Part shown: positions 1 through 12,314 of the stretch, in pieces
Position numbering within the stretch: position 1 is the stretch's first letter
Layout: each line of letters opens with the position of its first letter
NCBI GenBank assembly: GCA_029298735.1
Contig: JANSLP010000010.1
Span: forward strand, 186,001 to 250,000
Origin: Ophiostoma sp. CBS 140.51
Lineage: Eukaryota; Ascomycota; Sordariomycetes; Ophiostomatales; Ophiostomataceae
DNA length: 64,000 nt
Direction: 5' to 3'
Program-made: the position numbers and the translations under genes
The notes under the pieces: model-generated
What the model was told of the DNA's origin: nothing
The model's input: the letters and a program-made list of their open reading frames with translations, nothing else
The model's database searches: none

Positions 1-1148
1 TCGTTGACTTTGATCTTTGTTTTTAAAAAATAAAATAAAAATAAAAAAGAACTGCACAGATGGCATTATAGTCTCTTATTTATTCACCCGTGCCCCTTAT
101 GTCTGCCGACAGCACCCATCTTCTCGGACCAGCCGTTCATGTAGGACGGCTCGATTATTGATCCTCTTTGCTTCTTGGGAAGGATGCAGCTGATTATTGT
201 GCATTTCTGGCCAGCATGGTTGGGTTGCCTTTTCTTTCTTTTTGGATCCTCCCTCTCTTTTTCCACTGATAATTTTTGATCTGATAATTCTCTGATAATT
301 TCTCGGCTGTTGATACGGCACTAACGCAAAAGGGCGGATCCACACTCCACATAAAAACATATAATTTTAAGCTTTCCAGAAACCGGCTTGGCTTCTTATT
401 TTTCTCATCTTATTTTTTCTTGTTCTTCTTTTTCTTTTCTTCTGCTCTTTTTCTCGCAACTTTTTTCTTGTTTCGCTTGGAATGGCCGCTTCTCCCCACC
501 ATATCCACAGGCACCCACTACCAAGCACACTCCGGACCACATGATGGATGCAAGGCTTGATTTTACCAGACGAAAGCTTGTGCCTTCCTCCCTTTTTTCT
601 TGCCCAAAGTCTTGTCCTGCTCTTGCGTGTCCAGCCTGCCCCTCTTCCTTCGACTTGGCTTTTCGTAACCACTTTTTCCACTCGTAATACCGGCCCCCCC
701 CTCCACCACTCCATCACTCTTTCAAGCCTCCTCTGCCCACTGATCCAATGCCCAGGGATCTAGACCAGCCCATGGACCGTGTCCTGTCCCTTTTATCGGG
801 GAGAAAAAAGGCCAAGAATTTTGCGCGACAACCATATATTGGCTTTTGGTACGGAAAGAAAAGAAAAAGAAAAGAAGAAAAAAGAAAGCTTTTCGTACCA
901 CGCGACGTCGAATCCGACAATGTATGTGTAGATCAAGTATCTTAACCTCATAAAGAGTCAATAGTTATCTCAATGGGCAGCATCGAGTAAAGAAGAATAA
1001 GAAGTGTCGAGAGAAGCAAACCGAGTGATGAATACTAGTGGCCAGGTTTGTGGCTGATATAGTCTGCAAAACCGGGTCCGCAAAATGTGATTCCATATGC
1101 AGAAAAGAGACAAGAGAGGATACAGAAAATACAGAGTACATGGATGAG

Positions 1149-1353
1149 GTACTTGTACAAGGTAGACAGAAGATAAAAAAATAAGAAAAATGAAAAGATC
1201 GTCTGATAACTAGAAACATTGACCAGGCGAGTCCCATCAGATAAAAATGTACCTGCGACTCCAAACACACCCAGGGAATGAGTACTTGTACAACGGAAAT
1301 CTAGCCATCGGAGAGTGCCATCAGGCACAGTCTAAAAGTACTACCTTGTACAA
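1149..1353. repeat. Dispersed GTACTTGTACAA words
   Basis: The 12-mer GTACTTGTACAA occurs exactly at 1149-1160 and 1282-1293, and its last nine bases (CTTGTACAA) recur at 1345-1353. The core TTGTACAA is a perfect inverted repeat, so the word could be a dimeric protein site or part of a short decayed repeat. No gene start is close by. Confidence 0.5.
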
Positions 1354-4231
1354 ATTGCTTGTGCCTGTACTCCATACAAACTTGGACTTGGATTTTATTT
1401 TCTGCTTCCGCGCTATATTATACACCTTTATCATTGACGGTACCAAACAGGTAAACTAGGATATCTTCCATTCCAATGCAACTGTGACATAGCCCACCTC
1501 GAGCCGAGCTTCTTACGGCACACAATTCATGTGTTTCCATCTGCAAAAGACATGTCACACTAGTGTCTATTCCATGAAGAGCTTTTTCTTTTCACTCGCC
1601 CAACCCCCCACTCACTATTCCGGATCGTGCCTTTTGGCGAAAAGCATTGCACAAAAAGTAAAAATATTTTAATTCTGCCAGTCCAGCCTGTTGGGCACTT
1701 TGATCTTGCTAGTTTACTTCCCACCCAGTACAGGCAAAATGGAATCCCAAGAAAAGAAAGGACAAACTGACCCGCCATAGGCCCTGTGTGACGATCCAGA
1801 CTCGGCCACGACCCAACCGAGAACGCATCCGCCTGGCCGGATTGTATTTCGTCTTCTGTCTTATCATGCTCTCAAAAGTTATATAATGCAGCACAGACAA
1901 TGGCGCAAACACTGTGGCGGGCCATCATACGGATGTCGTGGTTGACATGGTAGTCCTTGTATGAAGGAATGAATTTGGCTGGATAGAACATACTCTTCCA
2001 TGAGAACAAGAGTTCTATCTGACTTGTTCATCACTGTCCCAAACATCCTGCATACTTCCGATCGCATAGCTGCAGAGACTTTCGGGTCCCATTAGGATGG
2101 CCAAAGCACCCAGTTAGGTCTCGTACTGACACTACAGCTGCCGATCAAGTAAAATAGACTTTGCTAAATAGGAGGTACGAGAAAAGAGCGTAGTTTTTTC
2201 AGTGCTAAGTTTACAGTCTCTACGATGTCACTTCTATTTTCTTCCACTTCGATAAACGCGGAATATGACGATGGTATTCTGACTTAACAGCCAGTAGGTT
2301 CTCAGTGGGGGAGCGGACACAAACAAAACCACTATTTATTTTTTTATTTTTAGGGCTAAAAATTATGTGCACATGTCACTTACTACTCTCTACTCTCTTT
2401 TGTTTGGTTTTTCAACTTGTTTTCTACTTTGTTTTCCGCTGTCCTCGTCAATTTGGCGTAGACAAAAGATCCAATCAATCTAGCCTACGAAGTCCCAGCG
2501 TACGTATTCCAGCTTACGTACACCAACCAACGCGTATTCATTCCCCATTCTGACGTCTCTTTAACTTACTGCTATCATTCGGCCCTATCACATTGCACAT
2601 TTTGACCATAAAACAATATAACTCGCATAGGTCACCAAGCAGAAATATAGACTGCGAAATAGTAAAAGCTCAAAATCAAGGACACCAGTATGTGCACGAG
2701 CACATGTATTAGAAAATAATTTGGTAATGCAAATCGACAAACCAGGCAGGCCTACTTTTATGCCTGCCAGTCATAATCTTCGTCCAGTGAGTTCGACAAT
2801 TATCTGTATCGTGACTGGCCACGATATACTCCCCCGGAATCCAAACTCGGCTTACAACGCTGTCTTGCCTCCCTTACAACCGAGGAAAATTCTACAGTCC
2901 GTGTTACGTCCGCAAAAAACAGCAAAGGAACGTGCGGGATGTTCGTTTTCTGTCGGATTTTCAGACTGCATCGAGGCGAGACTATATTCACGTCTCGGCC
3001 GGAAAGCGTGGGGTGACGACTCGACCATGACAGAATGAGCAAGTTTGCCTTCTTTTTCTTGCTTTTTCGTCCCCAAGTCGTAGTCTTGCCTGAAGTCATG
3101 GATATGGATACACGCCCTGCCTCCTCACGACTTCCTTATTCTTGTGTTTCTATTCATCACATCCCGACAGACATCTCATCACTGAATTCCTCGCTTAAAT
3201 TTTTGCTGGATTTTGTTTTCCATGTATGTCTATTTTATCGGCGGTAAGCCCGCTTCTGAAAAGGGCCCAACGATAACACACCCGGACCTCCACGCCGACG
3301 AAGACAGCCGACCACAAACGCCGATAGAAGGGTGTGGACGGTCAAGTCATCTGATTATTTGTGCAATTCTGGTGAAAGCTACCAAGATAAGGCTACTGAT
3401 AAGTCTGGTTGTTTGTACGTTGGCTCATGGTATACTTTATTGGATGTGAAAGCCATCACTGTATACCATTGAGTACATCGTGTTGTTGATGTTTATTTCT
3501 CTGATACAGATGATCACGACCATCTCCAAGAGTTTATTTTTATTCTATCACGGCACATCTCTTTATCTCCTCGGAGATCTACAGTTTGCCATGCCTTTTT
3601 GCCTGCCATCAACAATATGTACAGTCGGTTAAAGTAGAAAAATGAAGACGAGACAGGCAAAGACCAGGTCTGATCTGTCCATCAACGATTTGGCCAGTCT
3701 GGGTACGCTGATTCCAAAGTGGTATTGATGGGCACTGTCTCCCAAACCGTCTCCGTCAACCGCCGACCTGCCACATGTTGCTGGGTGTGTGCACGGAGTA
3801 CGTGGGACAGGATTTTTTACATTGGCCGTCCATATGCACTTCGGTATTAGTTGCAGGACAAAGGCTGTGTGTGGGCTGCCAGGTGTGCCTGGAGCATTTT
3901 TCAGGTGTCTTTCTGCGAACAGGTTGACGATTCTGCAGTCTGCAGTAGGTAATGTGTCAGGATAGGACGAGAATCATACACCCCCTCCATGCAAACGTCT
4001 TCCCAGAAAGAGTGACATCCCACGCCGTATCATACACAATCTGCCTTCCTTCAACTTCCTTTTCCTGCATACTAGCCCATCCCTCATATGGGTCTACCCT
4101 TGTTGGGCGTAGAGAAAAGTTGGCCGATCACGGCCGGGCGTGGGTGTAAGTCGGGGGCGCAATACAAAATCAAAAGGAACTTACGTACACCCCACGTAAC
4201 AAAGCCTACCCAGAACATTATCAGTCACCAA

Positions 4232-4475
4232 GTCGACCCCAGACCACTATCTGTGCAACACCCATAAACACAACTTACAACCCAGAGATTGGCAATCCAG
4301 GGCACATCCAGGGCACCAAAGAGGGACACGAGCTTGGCCTTCCAGTCAGAGGCTGGGGCGCCCGTGGCGGGGGAAGAATTTTGTCTTTATGTAATGGCCC
4401 TTAAACTTGGGCCTGGGCATTATCAATGGTCGTTCGACTTGGAGGTCCAGGTCGACCCCCAGACCATCCACTGTG
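4232..4475. repeat. Diverged short duplication
   Basis: The word GTCGACCCCAGACCA at 4232-4246 returns as GTCGACCCCCAGACCA from 4451, with one extra C. Both copies are followed within about ten bases by a CTGTG stretch. The segment between them is purine/pyrimidine mixed and codes for nothing I recognise. It looks like a small, decayed duplication. Confidence 0.35.
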
Positions 4476-4996
4476 TACAGACCATACAGCGGCTGGGTTA
4501 GGGTCAGCTGTTTTTTGTGCAATAGAAATATTGTCCGAAGCGTAAGAATGTGGCCTGCGTTACCCTGCTCCTCGGGGTTTGTTTACCTTCAACTATTGAT
4601 TTCTGGAAGAGTCACAAAGTGGAAAATCGTCAAGGACGTGAGTCTAGACCAGACAGCATGCACATGGTAATGGCAGAAAAGGAAAGGAAGAAGAACGCTT
4701 TCAAATCGCTTCTGGTTTTTGGTGTAAAAAATCCAATCGTATACCATCAATGCTGTACAAAGAAAAACAAAAGTTGAACGTAAAGTAAACAGGACAAAGG
4801 ACAAAAGAAATGTAGAGCAGGGCTCAGAGCTTTTCAGGATCAAAACACCAAGAAGGAAGCAGACAACAACCAACTCCAAGTGTCCAACTCCGTTTTGTTA
4901 CACCAGACACCTAATCAAAACACAACCATCAGAGCCATCTTCACAAGACTCCCTCACGGGAGTCTCTTGCGGGAGTCTCTGCTGTCTTTACTGCCC

Positions 4997-7522
4997 TTAC
5001 ATAGCCTCTTCATCGAGAGGCTCGACACGCACGAGAATCTCTTCCAACAACCCCTCCAAGAACGTCCCTACATCTTTGCCCATCCCCACTGGCTCGGCCT
5101 TGTCAAAGTGGTCAATCTCCTTGCAGACGTGGGCCAGCTTGTAGACGAGTCGCCGAATCTTGTCGTGGGCCACTTCCGCCTGGGCCACTGTGGTCGTATC
5201 AGGGTTGGCCCTCGCCAGCTTCTGCACACGAATCTGTCTCCTCTTCAAGGCTTCCTCGAGGGCTGGGAAGATGACGTCGTTAAGCGCATCGAGTTCGCCA
5301 TTGGGGTTGGCAGGCGCCGGTGAAGGGAACGAGACGGGCGTGCCGGTCGGTTCGGGAAGACCCAGAGACTGGTTCTGTGCGGGTGCGGCGTTCACCCGGG
5401 TCTGCTGTGGCTGTTGTTGCTGTGTCTGCAGCGGCTGCTGTTGTGGCTGTTGAGACCACTGTTGGTATGTTGGTTGACCTTGCTGCGGCATAGGAAGTCC
5501 TGGTGGTGGTTGGAGAACGCTCTTTTGCTGCAGAGGCTGCTGCTGCTGTGTCTGCTGTGTCTGCTGTTGCTGAGCCGCACTACCTCGGAATGGAGGAATC
5601 TCGGGTAGCTGCATGGGGCCAACACGCGACTGCGGTCGTGACGAAGACGAGCCAACCAAGGACGGAGCCAAGTTCTGCTGCGAGCTCTTGGAAATCAGAA
5701 AATGCTGCTCGTTGGTGTTTATGTTCTGACGGACGGGCGGTTGAGGCAATGCGTTGGACGATGTCGAGGACTGCCGTGAGGGTGACGAGATGGCCGATGC
5801 CAGGTTCATGCCGTCCATGTCGCGCTGTAGTTGGTCTGACAGAACACGGTCGTAGTCGGGCGATGGCTGAACGGGAGACACATTCTCGTTCGTGGGGCGT
5901 AGACCGCCGTTTGTCGATCGTGGTGTCTCGGGTAGACGGGGTTGTTGTTGTTGTTGTTGTTGTTGTGAGTAGTGCTGCTGCTGCTGCTGCTGATATTGTT
6001 GGTACTGTAGTTGCTGCTGTGCTAATTGCTGCTGTTGCAGTTGCTGTTGCTGCTGCTGTTGTTGCTGCATCTGTAATTGATGCTGCTGTTGTGCCTGCAG
6101 TTGCAGAGATTGCAGGGACGGTTGAGACAGAGGACCGCTGCCGCTGCTTGGTGGTGGAATGTTGACCATGCTCGAGACGGGCTTCCGTTGTGGGCTGACT
6201 TGCCGCGCTGTGCCTGACCCCGTTGCTGAAGCCGCTGCCGCTTTGAGGGTGTCGCGTTCACGGTCAAAGGTAGCCTTGGTCGGGCTACGGCTCGTCTCCC
6301 GCCGCGTCTCGCCATAGTCGTCGGAACTCTCGCTCGACCGTGACGAGCGAGCGTTTGTGGCTGCCTCGTCCATGGGGTTTAGGCCAGGACGGTACCCTGG
6401 CTGCGGCTGCGCAAAACTGGCTGGCGCACCGCCCACCAGACGAACGGTACCAAAGTCCCACATATCCTCGTCGACGGGCTCGCGGTCAACAGCCACACCA
6501 CCGTGGCCTTGGCCTTGTCCTTGCTGTGTGTGCGTGTTGCGATCACGGTCATCATAATCGTCGTCGTCTTCGTCTCCGCTGCCCTTATGCGTGGCGGACC
6601 ATCGGCTGTGGCGTTCAATCAGCTCTGTGAGGTAGCTCGTCTTCTTGGCGCGGCGGATAAAGGGATGCCGCAACAGGTCGCGGGCGGTCGGCCGTTCCTT
6701 GGGGTCGCGGCGCAGGCAGACCTCGATAAAGTCCTTGAAGGCTTTGGTGAAATTGCCGTCGAGGCGGGGTGGCGGGTTCTTGGGGATCAAGAACAAAACT
6801 TTCATGGGATGTATGTCGGCATAGGGCGGCTCGCCATTGGCCAACTCCAGAGCAGTAATACCAAGAGACCAGATGTCGGCCTTGTGGTCATACCCGGACT
6901 GCTTAATGACTTCGGGGGCCATCCAAAAGGGTGTTCCAACGAAAGTGTTCTTCTTGGTCATGGTGGCAGACAGCTGGCCCGAGACACCGAAATCGGCGAG
7001 CTTGACCTGGCCGTTCGCGCTCAGCAAGACGTTGGCAGCCTTGATGTCACGGTGCAGCTTCTTGTCGGCGTGGAGGTAGTCGAGGCCGAGCAGCAGCTCG
7101 CGGACGATAATGGCAATGTAGTCCTCGCCGATCAAGCCGGGCTTCATGAGATCGGCACAGCTGCCGCCTGAGCAAAACTCCATGACGATCCAGAGCTCGG
7201 CGCCTTTGGCGTAGGAGCCGTAGTATTTGGTGACGTAGGGCGACTGGAGTTCGGAGAGGATGGCGATTTCCTGGATGATGTCTTCGACCTCGTCTTCGGC
7301 GCTTTCAATGTCGATAATCTTGATTGCGACCGCCTGACCAGTTCGTTTGTCGACGCTGAAAAGTTAGTGGTTGGAACAAGTTGTGTGCTTTCTGGGGGGG
7401 TGTACGTACCCCTTGTAGACTTTGCCAAAACTGCCGCCGCCGATACAGTACTCTTTGGTGTAGAGCTGCTCTGGGTCGGCCGAGCCGGTCCCCCGCTCGT
7501 AGTCGTCGTCTCTGCTTGCCAT
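4997..7522 (-). CDS. Ste20/germinal-centre-type Ser/Thr kinase, polyQ tail
   Basis: Two exons, 7522-7410 and 7355-4997, join across a 54-nt intron (donor GTACGT, acceptor TTTTCAG) to give 823 residues. The kinase domain covers about 21-273: glycine loop GGGSFG (28-33), VAIK with K50, HRD (139-141), DFG (159-161) and the GTPFWMAPE activation segment (178-186), which is the Ste20/GCK signature. The protein then has an acidic patch, a serine-rich linker, polyglutamine at about 456-509, a second Q-rich stretch, and a predicted helical C-terminal domain of about 100 residues. Fungal kinases of this layout (Sps1/Kic1/Nak1, Neurospora MST-1 or POD-6, Sordaria KIN3) act in polarity, septation and the STRIPAK or MOR networks. 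I cannot decide which orthologue this is. The ATG at 7522 is the only start that completes the glycine loop. The family call is firm; the pathway is inference. Confidence 0.93.
5942..6103 (-). repeat. Polyglutamine-coding CAG/CAA tract in the kinase
   Basis: On the minus strand this segment encodes about 54 residues (456-509), mostly glutamine in runs of up to nine, broken by Leu, Ala, Tyr, His and Met. CAG and CAA are mixed, so it is an interrupted repeat rather than a pure microsatellite. A shorter Q-rich stretch lies at about 5400-5580. The 220-residue antisense frame over this region is a by-product of the repeat. Confidence 0.85.
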
Positions 7523-8585
7523 GGTGGGCAATGTGCTGCTCGGCGAGTCACCGTGTCTCGTCCGTCTACCGACAGGGCATGTGTGTGTGTAGATGTGGTG
7601 TCGACCCGTTCAATTCACTCCGTCGTTGTTGATCGTGGTCGTCCTGGCGCGTGTTCAAAAGATCGACGCGAGATGTGCCGTCAAGGAGGCGTTGTGGGAC
7701 GAGTCGTGAATAGTGTTGAGGGCTCGTCTGTTGCCGTCGCGTCCACGGTCGTCGTCGTCGCAGAGAAGGGAGAGTCGAGTAACTGTTGTCGCCAGAAAAG
7801 AAGGGGAGACCACCAGGGCCTGCCGTGTCGTTGCCGCGTTGTCGACTCTGTTGCGACTGAAAGTCGTTCGTCCTAGAGGGTGGGCCGATCGATTGTCCTC
7901 GTTCGTCGGTCGTCTGTCGACTTTTCGTCTGGTCGTGTCGTGTCGCCAAAGAAAGAGGAAAGGGTCGTAAAATGTCGTCGCGGCGTGGTTGAGAAGAAAG
8001 AATGCAAAGAAAAAAATGCGGGAGGGAAAAAGACAAGGAAAAGAAAGAAGAAAAACAACCCCTGCCGTTCTTGTTGACAGCCAAAAAAGGGACGAGCGAC
8101 GGGAACTGGGCGAGACTCGACGGGACAGGACTGGTCGATCAATATCTCATGGGTAGCGTGCCAGTTGGACGGACCAGTTGCGTCGTCAGAGTGAGGAAAA
8201 CGAGTCGAAACGAAACGAGTTGAGGAGGGCTGAGGTGCAGACGAGTGGGTCCAGCAAAAGTTATCCCAGGGGGACAACACGCAAACACACAGTGATCACA
8301 GTGGGGAGCGAAAGGAAACGGCGGGGTAACGGCGGTGACGGTGTGTGTGGGTAGCGACTACCACAACAGGAAAGACGAGAGAAGAAAGTCGACACTGCAA
8401 CACAGCAGATCGCCGGTGACGTGCAGGAGACAACAAGAGAGGAAAGTACGTTGTTGAGAAGAACGTTCAATTGGAAGGCGCAACGAATGGTAGCTTCCTG
8501 TCTTGTCGAAACCGTTTCTTCACCGTCTAGTGGAAGGTCTCTGCGGAAGGAGTGAGGCAATTGGCTGTTGTTTACTTTTATTTTA

Positions 8586-8616
<31 letters not shown>

Positions 8617-9416
8617 GTTCTGAGGGGTGGTCGGTTGCTGTTGCTGTGTGGTTTGTTTCTCGGCGGACCGTTCCTGCCGTCCTTTGGTTTGGTCGTTGCT
8701 TTGCGCTCAAACCACGCGCTCCAACCAGGTCGTTCCTTCTTGTCGTCTTCGTTCCTTGTTCTCTCTTCATTGTGTTTTGTCGTTTCCCTCCTTCCTCCCG
8801 TCAGCACTAAATGATGCGCTCTGGCTGCTGCAATGGCCCTTGAAACGAGGGCTGCAATTTGGCCCCAAAAGCCTCACCAAAAAGAAAAAGGTACAGCCTC
8901 GACCAACCAATGCCGCGAAACAGGCCTTAAATGAACCCAAACGAACCAAACGAACCAGACCGAACGGTTCAGCTCCGCTAAAAACGCCCCCAAATACCCC
9001 AAGCTCAGCTCCCGAACGTGCCAAAAATGACGCCAAAAAAATCGAGAAATGAGACAGCATCCTCGCGCCAGGCACAGGAACAAGGGGCAAGACGCCAAGG
9101 CCCAAGCTTGAAGCAAAGACGACCGGTTCTGGAATGTGATTGGCTGGCAGCTGCTGTGGTGGGTGGTGAGCAACTTCGGTGACAATCCACACGCATTGAA
9201 CATCATCAACACACATCTCCGGAGGACGAATTTCAACACGATGCATTCAATACGATGGCAACGCACACTTGGGGCTTTCCTATGGACTTGTTGAGAAGAA
9301 AAACTAACGCAGAAAAACAAAAACACGACAGGATATACCAAACGACGGCAATGCAAGAAAAGACTACAGAACAGCAAATCCAAATATTCAACAGCCTTCA
9401 TCATTCCTTCACCCTC
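7523..9416. promoter_or_regulatory. Intergenic region: kinase leader and promoter
   Basis: This lies upstream of the minus-strand kinase and downstream of the minus-strand GPCR gene. From 7523 to about 8.3 kb the coding strand of the kinase is pyrimidine-rich, as fungal leaders often are. A 23-base T run sits at 8594-8616. At 8862-8870 there is a GCCCCAAAA word and at 8907-8911 a CCAAT pentamer; ATTGG (inverted CCAAT, in the context GTGATTGGCTG) lies at 9139-9143. The cluster at 8.8-9.15 kb is a reasonable place for the kinase promoter, which would give a leader longer than 1 kb. No coding frame here is convincing. Confidence 0.45.
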
Positions 9417-11562
9417 TCAAGTATCCAACTGACCTCCACGCTGGACACGCAATGTTCCCCTTGGCGGACTCCGTGGACTACGCTGCCCACGCCCTAGCGG
9501 ACCCGCATCGAGGTCCATGCTGGCCGCCGGTCGTAGCCTCCGATGACCACCTGCAGCCCTCAACCCAGGACTACTGCTGCCGATGGTGGAGGTGTGCTCG
9601 TTGAAGCCCTCGAGGCCATCAAGACCATCAAGGCCGTCACTTTCCGTGTCATTTTCGTCATAACAGCCGTGCGAGACGGCGACAGCACTCATACTGCCGA
9701 TGCCGCCCGGGCTTACCTCGGACATGCGGCGCGACGACGATCCCGGGTGGCTCTGGCTGTAGCTGTGGCTGCGGGCGGGGGATAGCACGGTTCCCATTTG
9801 CGCTCCTCCTCCGCTGCTGCCGTCCTCACCAGCACCAGCTACAACAATACCGGGGATGCGTCCACTACTGCCGGCAGCCTCTTTGTCGCCATTTCCACCC
9901 CTCAATCGTGCCAAGCCGCCATGGATCTGTCCTCCAACACGCCGCATCCACCTCGACCGTTGGTACCGCCGGCCGATCTCGTCTTGCAACAAGCTCCAGC
10001 TGGTAGAGAAATAGATGACGGCGTTCCAGACGCCTTGGAGCGGCAGGACAGCGGCCGAGGCAATGTTGAGGCCGTAGCTGCTGCGGCTGGGGTACACAAG
10101 TGTGTACACGCGGTTGATGGAGCTGGGCGTCCACGTCACCAGCACGGAAATGGCAAAGACAAAGGAGGTACGCAGGTACGCGAGCTTGACCGGGTCCATG
10201 TGGCGCAGTTTGCCCGTGAAGCGGTGCCAGGCGCGGCGAAATTTCTCCGCGACAGAAATGCGTTGGTTTGAGTTGCGACCGCCACGGTTCGAGTTGCCGC
10301 GCAGATGATGGGAGTGGGCGACGTGGCCGTGGCTGCGGTGGCCATGGCTGTGTCCGTGGGAAGACGACAACTGCGGCTGCAGACGGTACGTCGAAGCTAA
10401 GTGGTCATTGCTGCGCGACGAGTGATGCGAACTAACCGGCTGGAAACCGTGCGGTGGCGAGGGCGAGGTGATGACGGTCGTGGATGTGGCTTGATACACA
10501 GTACTGGGTCCGCTGTGGATGCCGTGCGAGGAACTGCCGTGGACGCCGCCATGGACGGCCGGTGGAGGCGAGACCATGCTGCTGCCGAGTCCCCGTTCTT
10601 CATCTAAATGGTGCATATGGTGGTTGATAAAGGCGCTGTTGGTGCTGTTGTCAATCGTCTGCGGGAACGGGTCGTCGCTCCAGGGGCACTGCATCGGCGA
10701 GCCTAGCGGCGTCATGGGCGGTGTCCGCTCGCTCGACAGCGCCGTCTCGCACACATCGGACGTGATTTGCACTTCTGTCGTCACTGTCCCGTAGATTTCC
10801 GGTTGTCTCGTGAGGTTCTAGAAGTCAACGTCAGTATTGTTGCCAATCACACATGTATTCTGGACCCCCGCGTACCTTATCTGCCGAGTCTCTTACCTCG
10901 GAGCTCGACAGGTCCTTGGCCTGGTTGCTGAGCGTCAGGTTGCGCAGCTGGTTGCGTTGGTGGAAGACGTGGTAGCCGACGGCGACGTAAATGACGGCCG
11001 ACAAGAAAATACACACCCAGATGGGCATGTAATACGAGTAGATGCGCAGCGCGTTCCAGCTGTCGTCGATCCAGCACCACAGCGTTGCATCCCCGTAGAC
11101 GGGGCCCTTGTCGGCGTTCTGGACATACAGACAGACAATGGCCGGGATCATGGGCAGGCCAAAGCACGCCAGACAGTACGCCCACAAGTGTCGCCGGAAC
11201 GTTGTCGGGTTAGCGGAGTGGAAGAACACTAAATAAACGTTGAAGGCCATGGCAAACGACCACATGGGATCCGACTGCATAAACATTTCCAGCAGAAACG
11301 CCTGGGCCCGGCAGAGTGTGCTGTTGCTGCCCTGGGCGATGCCCAACAGGCCGATGAGACTCGCCGTGCCGGCGCCAATATTGGCCATCGACGCAAAGAG
11401 GATGAAGGTGTTGGGGACGGTCCGCAACCTCTTAAAGAGGGCGAAGGTCACGATAATCAGAAAAACGCCAATCATGGACAGAGACGCGCCCGCGCGCTCA
11501 AGGCCCACCACGACGCTCGCCTGTTGTTCCGAGAGTTGCATCGTGGCCAGATCATCATTCAT
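9417..11562 (-). CDS. cAMP-receptor-like G-protein-coupled receptor
   Basis: Two exons, 11562-10876 and 10817-9417, join across a 58-nt intron (donor AAG/GTACGC, acceptor TTCTAG) to give 695 residues. Exon 1 carries five hydrophobic helices, the first at about 22-40, with the motif RLRTVPNTF after helix 1 and a Cys in the first extracellular loop. Exon 2 begins NLTRQPEIYG, continues through a very long third inner loop (about 225-440) with a His/Ser/Gly-rich patch near 381-400, then helices 6 (about 443-461, ending TWTPSSINR) and 7 (about 478-502), and a roughly 190-residue serine- and glycine-rich tail. This is the layout of the fungal class related to Dictyostelium cAMP receptors (Neurospora GPR-1 type), plasma-membrane receptors that signal through heterotrimeric G proteins. 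The ligand is unknown. GPR-1 itself acts in sexual development; extending that here is inference. Confidence 0.9.
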
Positions 11563-12229
11563 GTCGCTGTTGTTGTTAGCCGAAGAAGCTGGTGAAGAAG
11601 AAGAGGCCGAGAGTCAAGAGAAAGTGATAAGAGGATGACAACGAGATGACAACTGGCAAGAGAATGGATTTTGTTGAAAACAAAGAATTTCAAATCAGGA
11701 GACAGGGACAAGAGACGACGGATAAGGGGCAGAGACGAAAAGAACAAAGGTACGAGAACGATAAGAGAGGGGATGAAAAAGACAGGGTACTGCTGAAAGA
11801 GAGAGAGCGAGGATGGACGAAAGAGAACGAAAGAGAACGACAGGGTGACAGCAGAATAGCGAAATCGTATGGCCGGATCGTGCAAGAGAGTGAAATTACC
11901 CTTGGTCACCAGCTGTGTCTCCTGTGTTTTCAAAGTGACGGGGGTGGGGGATGAGAAGTGTTAGATGGGGGACAAGAGAAGGAAGGAGATGAAAGAGCGA
12001 GAAGAGGACGACAATACGGAAGGACAGGAGGACAGAAACACAAGGACAGAGAGGAGGACAGAAGAGTACAGGAGAACAGGATAACACAAGACGCCACACA
12101 AACCATGTCGTGGGTGCACAAGATCGGACAAATATGGAACAACGCCGTGATTTGATAGAGGGGAAGATGAGGTGAGGAGAGGGAGGCAGAGGAGAGGCAG
12201 ACTGCAGACTGCAGACAGGAAGAAAGAAG

Positions 12230-12314
12230 GACAGGAGGACAGGAGGACAGAAGCATGTCTCCTGTTCTGTCTCCTGGCTGTCTTTTGTTGTCTGTCTTCT
12301 GTCTTCTGTCTTCT
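12230..12314. repeat. Imperfect inverted repeat with CTGTCTT tandem array
   Basis: A GGAGGACAGGAGGACAG stretch is followed, across a centre near 12253, by its approximate complement (TCTCCTGTTCTGTCTCC), forming a potential imperfect hairpin. About 35 bases on there are three to four copies of CTGTCTT (about 12291-12314). It marks the switch from purine-rich to pyrimidine-rich plus-strand sequence. Confidence 0.5.

Larger units (their letters stand above)
1..4996. other. Gene-free stretch, left end
   Basis: I find no frame here with a recognisable domain, and the open frames are short and low in complexity. It is moderately AT-rich with runs of T/C and A/G. It holds two small repeat families, listed separately (the GTACTTGTACAA words near 1.15-1.35 kb and a diverged pair at 4.23/4.45 kb). 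The right end, about 4.8-5.0 kb, should contain the 3' untranslated region of the minus-strand kinase gene. Small multi-exon genes or non-coding transcripts cannot be excluded from sequence alone. Confidence 0.5.
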
